Below are positions 22,201 to 33,659 of a DNA stretch of 64,000 bases, one piece after another. The stretch covers positions 113,855,459 through 113,919,458 of the forward strand of contig OZ024823.1 of the NCBI GenBank assembly GCA_964016985.1, given 5' to 3'. A program made the translations under genes and the position numbers. The notes beneath the pieces were generated by a model. The model had not been told where the DNA came from, did not search any database, and saw only the letters and a list, made by a program, of their open reading frames with translations. The stretch comes from Anodontia alba (taxonomy: Eukaryota; Mollusca; Bivalvia; Lucinida; Lucinidae). Each line of letters starts with the position of its first letter. The stretch's first letter is position 1.

Positions 22201-25200
22201 AATCTACATGGTACAGTGTTACATTATATACTTGGTAAACACGGACATTTCGGAATGTATATTAACGCTGTCGATTCGGACACATTTTCATCATAAATTT
22301 GCAGGGACTAAAAGGATATTCTGCAGTGTCTATTCTGGGTCTACAATGCTTACTCAAAATGTTTGTACCCATAAACAGTTATATTTATTCCAAATTTAGA
22401 ACAAGTCCATTTGACGATGGTGATGGATCTAAGCATTGCTGTTCAAATGGAATAACATATTTACTCGCAATATTAGACTAGTCTTGCCTGAGAGCAATCC
22501 GTGTGGACTTAGGTCCACACGGATTGCTCTCAGGCAAGACTAGCCTAATATTGCGAATAAATATGTTAAATAAATGACACGAGCCAGCGCACGACAAAAC
22601 AAACAAAATGACATGTGCATCCAAGGGAAGACTCAGATCAGCTTGACATCCTCTCAGTCTGATCAAAATCTTTGCTGTGAGCTCAACTGGTAACTCAAAT
22701 CATTCTTTATGCGCACTAGGTAGGTTAAGATACCCAGGCTGATCTGAGTTTTAGCTGGGCACACATGTCACTTTGTTGCTTTTGTCGTGCACTGGCTTTA
22801 ATGACATTTTATGCTAGTGATATTCATTGTAAAAGCTCTAATCGCTTGCTGCATTAGCCATATTTTGCGCTAGTGTCTCAGCAAAATCCCAGATTCTGAA
22901 GACTTTAAAATGAATGAGTCAAATTATGAGAAAAAGGCTACTACTATCGCAGGCCAGTAGTATAGACCCAGAGCAGCAGGTGCACTCCATGCAGCCTGAC
23001 CTGTACTTTGCCTTTATATGAATATATTCTACTGTATCACATAAATATGTACGAATAAAAAGCACCTGATCTGACTACGCAAATGCGAAGGCTGATCTGG
23101 GCCTTCGTAGTCCATATATACTACCCGGGCGCGTCGATGATGCTTCGGCCTAAGCATGTCAAGTAAGCAGTGGTGGTCTGGTCTAAACAGTCAGCGTGGA
23201 CATACAATGTTTCCCAAACCTGTACTTCCAATGTAACACATGCGCATTCCTTAGCAGAACCTAAGTCTTAGTATGCCTACCGGTGTTAAGTCTTCTTTTG
23301 TGTACTGAAAGCAGTTCTTGGTAATAAAAGCTCCTTCCTTTTGATACATTCTATCCACTTCAAATCTGGAATACAAAAGTCAATACTTGCTCGTTCTCCA
23401 TATTTCTACCATAATAAAACTAAGTGTTTGGTCAGAAAGGCCTGAGCAAACACTAACTGGGTCTACATTGTTTGTAACTCACCCATACCTATTGAACATA
23501 CATTGCAGACCCAGATCAGATCCCATAACACGCGACATCCAGCAGTACAGAGACAATAATGGAGACATAGATTAGACGCTTAGAAAGTGGGGTCTGTTAA
23601 AGGTCTCGCTGTTTAACAGTCGTCTAGCAGTTTTAAGACACATCAACAGGAAGTTAAAAGGACATATTTTACATTTTAGAAGTAAGGTATAAGGGAGACC
23701 CAGTTTAAAGGTAAATATGGTATCCTACAACATCAACAATTTGACTTACTGTATGTGCGGCTAACCATTACGAAAACATGCCTATTCAATTATACTGAAA
23801 ATTTTACCACCAAAAATGAAAATTTTCAGGTTTTTTTCATATTTCTGCTCAAAAACATAGATTGTGGGTACTCGTTCGAACCGCCTCAACGAGGCGATTC
23901 GAACGAGTACGCACAAGCTATGTTTTTGAGCAGAAATAAGAAAAATTATGTATACCCCTGTAAACCCCAGTTTACTATATAAAAGTGGGGTTTAAGGGGG
24001 TCAAAATTATATAGGCATGTTTTCGTGTTGAACCTGTAAATTTCGCTCAGTGTAATCAGAGCCCTCTCTCATCATCTATATACTCTACCGTACACTGATT
24101 CTATATGCGGACAACAACGGTCCTGATCATACTGGCCAATCTGGGCCTTCATTTTCTCATATTGTGGCCTGGACAAATGTTTTCAAACACTTTCGGACAC
24201 ATGCGCCCAGCGAAAATTCGGATCCGACTGCGCGAATTAGGTACGACAGCACCCACTCTGCCAACGTTTGTCAGTACTTAGCCATTTCAATCATTCTCAA
24301 CTACCAATGTGGTGTTAATTTCATATAAACTGCTATTCTTCTTAGGTTAGATAACTCTTCTACTTAATCACCTTACTCTTCATTGGGAAAGAACATTACG
24401 AGGCGTCATGACGTCACAGCTGAACCATGGCAACGCCTCAGTTTGGATAATACCTTTAGCAACAATATAGTGTACAGTGAATAAATTGTATGAGATTTAA
24501 TCAGTGTTAGCGTTTAACAAGTGGTGGCAGAGCGTGGGGAACAGTTCTCAGGGGTAGGACAGGACTCTACGACAGTGTACATTTGCAGAAACTGGTGTGA
24601 GAACTGAGATTTGCTATTATTTATTATTTTATCATTTTTGAGAAGTCAAAATGGCAACCAGAATAAATCCACCAGCCTTCAACAAAGAGAAGACATATAA
24701 GAGGTTCAGACAAGAGTTATTGGCATGGACAGAGATAACAGAGATAAGTAAGGAAGGACAAACAAGGTATTGCAATTGCTTTGTCACGACAAGAAGAATC
24801 TCAGAGAATTTTTTTGGATCAAATTGCAATAGATGAATTAAAAAGTCAAGATGGATTAACTGTTCTGATGAATTGTTTTGATTAACATTTAGCTAAAGAT
24901 GACCCCATTGACAGCTTAGAAATATTTGAAGACTTTGATGATTTTTATAGAACTGAGGGGCAATATGTAACAGAATATATAGCTAAGTTTGATGCTAAGT
25001 ACAAGAAAATAGAAGAGGCTGGAGGCAGGAACACAAACAGCAAGAGGCAGATGTTATCAGTAAACAGAATCCGGGTCAAGAGTAACTCAACCTAGTAACA
25101 GAAAGAGAAATCCTGTGGAGCCAGACACTTATATTCAATCTTTAGACACGGATGATAAAGAAACGGTGAAACAGACTGAGGGTCAGAAAATCTTTAAATT

Positions 25201-28200
25201 TGGGGGAGGAACATGTTTGAAGTCGAAGGAGGAATATAGTCTGCCGGCAGTAATTGCTGGAAATGAGGTGTTAATACAGATCGACATAGTAGAATCTAAT
25301 ATTCCTCTGGTACTTTCACGATCAGCAATGAAGAGAGCTGCCATCAAACTGGACTTGGTAAATGACACAACTGTGATAATGGGAAAAGAGGTAGCTTTAA
25401 ACCTGACATCGTCAGACCATTACTGTATTCTTTTAGACAAATCAGAGGTAGTCCCTGTGGAGAACGTTTGTGCTGTAAAACTTGATGTTTTGAATAGAAA
25501 TGATAGATTTAAGACACTGCTAAAACTAAATAGACATTTTGCCCATCCTCCCATGAAAAAACTGATTGCTCTCTTAAAGGATGCAGGAGTTTGGAAGGAA
25601 GAATATGAAGAAACTCTAGCAGAGATAGGTGAAAATGTGAACTTTGTAAGGTATATGCCAAAACTCCACCAAGGCCAGTAGTAGGTATGCTAATGGCTAC
25701 AAAATTCAAAGAAAAACTAGCAATGGATCTCAAACAATGGAATAGTCGTTGGATACTACACATCATAGACATGTGGTCGAGGTATACTTTGTCTGTTATT
25801 GTTGACAGAAAGAAGCCAAGTAACATAATAGATTCACTGATGATAGAGTGGATTGCCAAGTTTGGAGTCATAAAAGCTTTAATGACAGATAACGGGGGAG
25901 AAGCCACTGCAGATTAGGTAAGAGAAATCACATCTATTCTGAATGTTCAGCTATGCACAACGTCAGGAGAAAGTCCATTTAAAAATGGTTTACTTGAGAG
26001 GGTTCACGTTATTACAGATATGATGCTAGTCAAACGAGGCTGGTAACAGAAAGATAAACTCTCAAACATTGCTTTCTTGGGACAAAATGGCAAGAAATTC
26101 GCTTCAAATGTGAAATGGGTACAGCAGCCACCAACTAGATTTTGGACAAAACCTAACTTGTCGAACATTATGCCCGATACATTACCAGCATTACAGGGCT
26201 CAACAAGCAGTGAGGTTTTTGCACATCAGTTAAATGCTTTGCATGCTTCCCGCAGAACATTCATCCAAACAGAAGCTGATGAAAGGATAAGGATAAGGCG
26301 AAATCTCCGGAATAAAGTCAGAGTCTGAACAAGTCTTTGAACAAGGGGATAGGGTCTTCTATAAAAGAGAATTGGCTGGAAAGGTGGTGTTCAAAGACGG
26401 AAAAGTAGTGTTTATTAGACATTGTGGAGTCTTTGTACGTGTTTCTCCTAACAGACTTCAGAGAGTCACCTAATTTGCAGAGGAAGGAGAGAAGGAAGGT
26501 GAGCACCACCAGGAGGACAAGACTGATGAAAATGAGGCAATGAAGAAGGAACGGAACCCCACACAACATCCGAGGATATACCAGCTCCAGAGTCTGAGAG
26601 GATGGATGTACAAACTACACAACAGAACAGAAAAACTCTGAAACCGAATGACAGCATCCAGTATAAGATGCAAACTACTCATGAATGGATAAAAGCAAAG
26701 GTACTTGGAGGTGCTAAAAAAACCACAAGAAAGAATAAACACTGGTATAGTCATCTAAAAGAAGACGCCAACAAAGAAAAGAAAAGTGTAAATCTTGAAC
26801 AACTACAATGGGAACTGATAAATGATAAGACTGTTAACCTAGTTCTGAAACAGAACAGAGTTAGCGATGAAACCACTGCAGCAAAATGAGTAGAGTTACA
26901 GAAACTGAGAAAGACTGTGGGCAAAAAAAACACTGTCAACAAAATGGGTTATTACTAATAAAGAGGGACAGACAAAGGCAAGGCTTGTGGTACGGTGTTT
27001 TGATGAAGCACTTATTATGCCCATGTCTCACGGTAGGAAAAGGGACAATGTGAATATTTTTGGCTACTTCATCGATCATGAACTGGACAGTTAAAACAAC
27101 AGACATAAACTCTGCATTTGTGCAGGACAGAGAATTAAGTCGAGGTGTATACACCAAACCCCAGAAGGAGAGTGATACTGTGAAAAGGATACATGTAGTC
27201 TGGAAATTAAAACATGGAACGTATGAGCTGAAAGATGAAGCTAGGTAGTTCTGTATGAGCGTGAAAGATGAATTATTGAGATTTGGATGTAAAATATGTG
27301 CACTAGATCCAGCACACTGTTTTATTTGCACAAAGGAGGCAAACTGAGTGGTATCATATGCTGCCATGCTGATGACTTTCACCATGACGGTGATGAATAT
27401 CTTGAACATATAATGGTTAATTTGCGCAAAAGGTTTATGGCAGGTAAAGTTGAAAAAAGGGAACTTTAATTACATAGGGTTTAAAGTTGCTCAGGAAAAA
27501 GACACTACAACCTTGGATCAGTCCAACTACAGTGGAACCTTGATAAATTCAAAGTCCAAGGGACAAACAGTTTTGTTTGAATTATTGAGACTTTGAATAA
27601 TTGGGGGTTAAAATGCATACATATATTTAAGTCGGGACTTCAAAATGATTTTGAATTATTGAGAATTTTGAATTATTGAAGTTTGAATTATCGAGGTTCT
27701 ACTGTATGTAACAATTATACAGAACATAACAACTGACCTAAAAAGAGCAAGGGAAAAGAAAAGTACCTTAACTTCAGAGGGAACAAACCAAATACAGCGT
27801 ATCGGCAGCTTGTTGGTCAAATCAACTGGGCTGTACAAGGAACCAGACCTGACATGACTTGAACTCACAGACCTTAGCACGAAACTCAAGGAGGGAACGA
27901 TAGGTGATCCTTCTCGGGCTATAAAAGTAGTCAATCGACTAAAAGACATTAGGTCTGTGATTTCGTTAAGCAACAAAGATAGTAACTGGAAGAGTTTGGT
28001 CTTCACAGATGCATCTTTTTGTAATATCAACAATGTAAATGGAAGTACAGCAGGATATATTGTCCGGTTGATGGACTGCCACGGAAAATGTTGCCCTCTG
28101 TCTTGGCATGGCAATAAGATTAAGCGGATAGTCCGATCCGCAGTTGCCGCCGAGGCCCTTAGCTTACAAGAAGGACTAGAGAGCGTATTTTACTACAGAA

Positions 28201-31200
28201 AGATGCTGGAGGAAATTTGGGGTATATCAACTAAAACTATTCCAATTACTGCCTATACCACCAATAACAGTGTTATAGCAGCTGTGTACTCAACAAAGCT
28301 ACCTGTCGACAAGCGGCTCAGCTTAGATATTCCTGCTATTAATCAATCCCTGATAGGAAATGAAGTGTAAAATCAAATGGTGTCCTAGTAACGCCCATCT
28401 GGCGGACTGTATGACAAAGCATGGAGTTTCTGGGTACAGCCTACTAAATGTACTAAAAGATAGAAGGATGCCAGAGGACTATTGTTGAACTTTAAACAAG
28501 AATTTATTAGCAGCAGGGTTCATTGAGATATACTGCTTTATTTTTCCAGTTGGTTTCATATTAATTTCTTTTCTTTAATTTCTATAAATAATCAAACAAG
28601 AGACAATCAAGAACTCAAAAACGAAAAGAGAGAGTATAAGTAATGTTAACTTCACGTATACTGCTATTCTTCTTAGGTAAATTAACTCTTCTACTTAATT
28701 ACTTTACTCTTCATTAAGAAAGAACATAAAGTGACGTCATGTGACGTCATGACGTCACAGGTGAACCATAGCAAAGCCTCAATTTGGATATTACCTTTAG
28801 CAACAATATAGTGTACAGTGAATAAAGTGTATGAGATTAACCAGTGTTAGCGTTTAACGTGGTTTCTAGGGACCTTTGTACATGTTAAAAGGCGTAGAGT
28901 CCTAGTTTTGTTCCCCATCGGAGATCGACAGTTTATGCCCCGATAGCAAGTTAGCTGCCATCTCTAAAAATGACGTTTGCAGTGCACCACTGCTTTCAAA
29001 CTTTTCCCGGATGTTTTCGATATGGTTGTCAAAGGTATCAAGTAGTCCCTGAAAACCCCTATTTCAGGTTTGCCGTAAGAGGTAAGACATGTTAGTACAG
29101 TCCCATTGGCCGTATTTAATTTTTGCTATGTCTACCGAGATAAACTCGAAACTACTAAGCGCAATACAATCGTGAGCCAGTTTACCTAACCACATTTTTA
29201 CTGGGCAGTCTTAGTTCTCTAAGCGGTTAACCAGTATTGTGCACATTCTTTCATCAGAAAAAAATGGTGGTTTCAATGGTACAATATTGATATTCTGAAT
29301 ATTTTAGAAGACTAAGTGATAAGAATAGCTAAAACTGATGTTTTTAATTAGGTACCGCAGCGAGATTTATTGTATATGTATAAATCAGTCCGTACATTGG
29401 AAAAAATGCGTTTTTATATATATAAAAAAATGATTTGTTATATGATGATCCTTAAAGATATTGTGAAAAAAAATGATGCTATGAAGCAAGAGAAAAGGAT
29501 ACCAATACACATTGCAGAAACTATCATTCTGAAAAATTCAACCAGACCAAAATTTCGTTGGATCCAAAAATTGTGCAGAAATGTCAAGGTAAAAAAAAAA
29601 AAAAAAGAAAAACGGAAAATATCGAAAAGTGTGATGTTAGTTCAGGCTTCAATGTTCAATGTAATATATTCGAGCAGACAAATGATGAAACTCATAGCCA
29701 GGAACAAAGCACTTGGCCTGATCATTACCGATGGCAACGAATTTAGAGCCTACTGCATAAAATCTGACCAAAATGTGTACAACAAACAGCCATTGCGTAT
29801 GTAAATTACTGTCATAAATTCATGCCAAATGAAACTTGTCTCACTAACTCTTGCCCGACCCTCGTTCATACAGCGCGCAAGCTCCGATCAGAGCTACCTC
29901 TGTTATTCTCCAAGAAATAAAAATAATACAGTCCACCGCAAGCAAACACTGTATATGCAAGCAACAAGAGCTCAGTCAGAAAAAAAAAATCTTTTAGTTT
30001 GATCAGGATATTTGCTTTACATCTATATATTCTACAGTATCTAGTGATACTGTTGGCCTAAAACAAATAATTTGTTCTCTGCGTGTTTACCATGACATGG
30101 TACTCACTCAACAGGTGGTATATGTCTGCCTTGATAGTTGATGCCATAGGAAGCCGCAAAAGTACAACCGTTGATGTTAACTACACAGCTGATCTGCAAG
30201 CAAATGATATACTATTACTTATTAAACGACATGATACATATTTAACCTTTCCCAATCTCTGGCCATATTCAGCAGATGACAATTTGATTACATCGTTTTT
30301 CTTCTTTTGTTTTCAGAAAAAACGGCTTGGGCATTTCATGCCTATACTTTTTTTCTTTATTTTTTCCCAGAAAATAGGTTCATGTATACGCTAGAGAGCG
30401 TAAGCAGTGTTGCAAACTTCATTACTGCTTATGAAGAGTCTCAATAAAACCGAGACTCCCATTTTCTTATCTGTAGTTTGTTCTTTATTTCCAACGGCAA
30501 TCTTTTTGACGTTTATTTTACATGTCTCCAAAGAGATAATTTGCATGAAACGCCAAAGCCTATTTTCAGTGAAAAAATAAGAATATATTTTAAAATGTCA
30601 CCTGCTGAAATTTATACCTAGAACACTAAGTGTTAACTACACTGCGATCTGCAAATTCCTTATTTACAACAGATATTGTTAACAATGTAGTCACAATGGT
30701 TATGATTTTACTCAGTAACATGCAACCACAAAACTTAATCACGTCAGTAATCAACTGATCTGTGAATGTCATTACAGTAACTGTCAGTCACAAAACTAAT
30801 GCACAAGGTAAAAATTTTACACCATTAAATGTTCTGTCACATTCCCCTTCGTTATGTTCATTGTGTTTTCATTAGACTGCTGTTTTATGACATCTTTAAG
30901 TGTCATTCTAACCTTGTTTAGTTATTTCGATGGGCTGTATTCCGTGACTGGCTTTACCTATATTTATGCTATTCACACAGCTTACTAATCTGCAAGCTGT
31001 AATTTCTACGACTTAGAATGTGAACCATACATCAAAACTGTTCCGTAAGTACAAAATACTCTGCTTCCAAGGATAAATGAGAACAAAACCTAAAATAATT
31101 AATCCAAATTTGTACTCTTAGCTCAAAACTGGTGCAAAAATCTTGAGGTCTATTTAGTACACAGGACAAATCTTTGTGTCAAGAAGATTTGTGCCCAGTT

Positions 31201-33574
31201 TGAATCCTTACTTTCAATGTAATTGAGAAACAGTCTTCAAGTCTTTGGTCGGGCTCATCGTGGTCCTTTTGGTGCCTCGGAAAGGCTGTGTTTCGTGATT
31301 GTTGCATTTCATTAGTAGCTTCACTTATATTTTTCGAAAGCACTGTGCAGCAAAGCCTCAATCTCACTCAATCCTAATTATTGCAGACTTTTATCACAAA
31401 GATTGCGATTATATGTGTATCAATGTGATGTAAGCTTGACGACCTCTAGGTTACCAAACACATAATTTTAATTTGGAGCTATCTCAGAATTAAGTTGATC
31501 TTTGCAGAAATAATACTAACACTTGTCATGCTGAATAAGTTAAAATACCACGCCTACTTCTAATTATCAGCTAATCAGATTCCATGATCCGGATTGTTGG
31601 TACAAATTCACATACTGAATGGCAAACAGTGCAGATCCAGATCAGTTGGCTTCTTCAGAAGCCAACTGATCTTGATCTACACTGTTTGAAAAGGTGAGGT
31701 ATATCCGGGTTCAGCATAACAAGGGTTAAGCCAATCCCAAGCAGTTTGTCTTTATTTACATATAGAAAGGAAAGTAATAAACAGGAATTGATACAATTAG
31801 CTACCACCTTCCGCCCAAGACACCAAGGGAAACTAGGACGATCTAAAAGCAATGGCACTACAATCAAAACTCTACAACCAGAAAACCAAAAGGACAGTTT
31901 CTTTCCCGAAACTTGGCCGAACGGCTGTTCAAAATAAAAAACAATTACATGCAAAGACATAAAATGACAGAAATAGTAAAACACAGCAGAAGCACCACCT
32001 TTGTACCGTCAGTTAAAATTTTACTTCAGGGAGGAGTTTTGTCGATTTTACGTGGTCACAACCCTCGGCCAAAGTTCTGCCGTGGTATACACAAGACATG
32101 TCTTCAGTACGCGTAAAGGGTTTCTAACTCATCAGTGCAACATATCCGAGAACATAAAAATCAAACGAATACAGAGATGAAACAACGATGAGGACTCGTA
32201 GCAAGAAATAACTGAAATGCTGAAACAAAAGAAAACAACTGTTGGAATCTTGTGGGCCCGACCAGAGCCAGGCACCAATCGACTTACTTAAAAGACTTTA
32301 GGCCGGAGCCGTCGTAGAGTCTGGTGTCCGACCCGCTGGCGTGCGACCAAAGAGGAAAGCAAAGCTATTAACCATGACTGGGTTAACTATCATGTATGCG
32401 TATTATATTTATTTTGTCGCCAATCTTCAGATATGGAAGAATTATTTTACGAAGTTGAGTGCTAAAATCATTGCCAGTATACATTTTTCTAAATTTATAT
32501 ACTATGTAACCATAATATTCAGGTTCCGGTAGGCCTTGTTGCAGAAGATATTTAAGTCCAACACTGAATTTTGAAACTAAATCGAAATGACGTTTATAAA
32601 TTTTAGAAAAGGATTGGCAGAATTTATGGTACCGATAACCCTGATTTAGAAGTTCAGCCGTTAATAATCTATTTCAAGTGTTGAAGTCAGAAACCTGACT
32701 AGACACCGTGGCGAACCGAATTAGTAGCGATACAGAAACACCACAGGCTGCTCGACGAGGAACAGCCCAATCCAAGTCAGAAAAATTTACAATCTCAAAA
32801 TCAAAGTCATCGCGTTTATCATAAATATTGCACGAAATAAACCTGTCCAAAATAGACACATGCAAATCCAAAAACGGGGCTTCAGTTTCAGAAGAATTCG
32901 CTCTGTTTAATTGAAGCTCTGAAAGATAAATTTGACTGATTAAACTAACGAAGCAGTAATTGCAATATTTGATAAATCATCAAAATATCTAGATGCAGAG
33001 CTGGAAAGCTTCAATAATTTTAGATTGCTTTTCTTCAGAAAGAGACATCATGAAGTTTCTTTCATAACAGAACAAGAACAAATCAGCCACAAACGGTGCG
33101 CAATTCGTACCGATCTGAATACCCACGATTTGTCTAAATAGCTTAGTACCAACTCTATAAATATTGTCAAGCAGAAAGGTGAGAGCTTCACACACTTTCT
33201 GGCATGAGCATAAAGTTTAACTTCTATGCTTTTCGGAAGAGAAAAAAAGATTTTCTTCCGTTACATGCAAGATAGAGGGAACCTTCCTTATGAAATGTCC
33301 ATTCAATTAATCATTAAGGTTTTCTTTTATTTCATAAGATTATGGGGTAGTGTGATGTAAAGCGAGGTTAGATCATACGTAGACAGACTTTATGTATGTC
33401 GGTTATTACGAAATTGCTGTTTTTTGTGCGTGTGTTTTGTCATGTTCGTTTGTTTCTTTGTACTTTCCCTTTCAGTGGCATGAAAAGGCTGTACTTGTGA
33501 CTATGAGCTTTCATGGGTAACTTAGCCGAGTCCTAATCTTTGATTCATCAAGGTGTTTAGACGTTTATTTAAAA

Positions 33575-33659
<85 letters not shown>

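Larger units (their letters stand above)
24313..28858 (+). mobile_element. Ty1/copia LTR retrotransposon, decayed
   Basis: A 4.5-kb element with two LTRs (24313-24519 and 28644-28858), a tRNA-iMet-type primer site and a purine-rich tract. Gag and Pol are in the copia order gag, protease, integrase, RT, RNase H. Coding sequence is broken by stops and frameshifts. GTGG next to both outer ends may be a short target duplication. It sits in intron 5 of the minus-strand thioesterase gene, antisense to it. A 175-bp pogo-like MITE is nested in the RT region. Confidence 0.92.
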
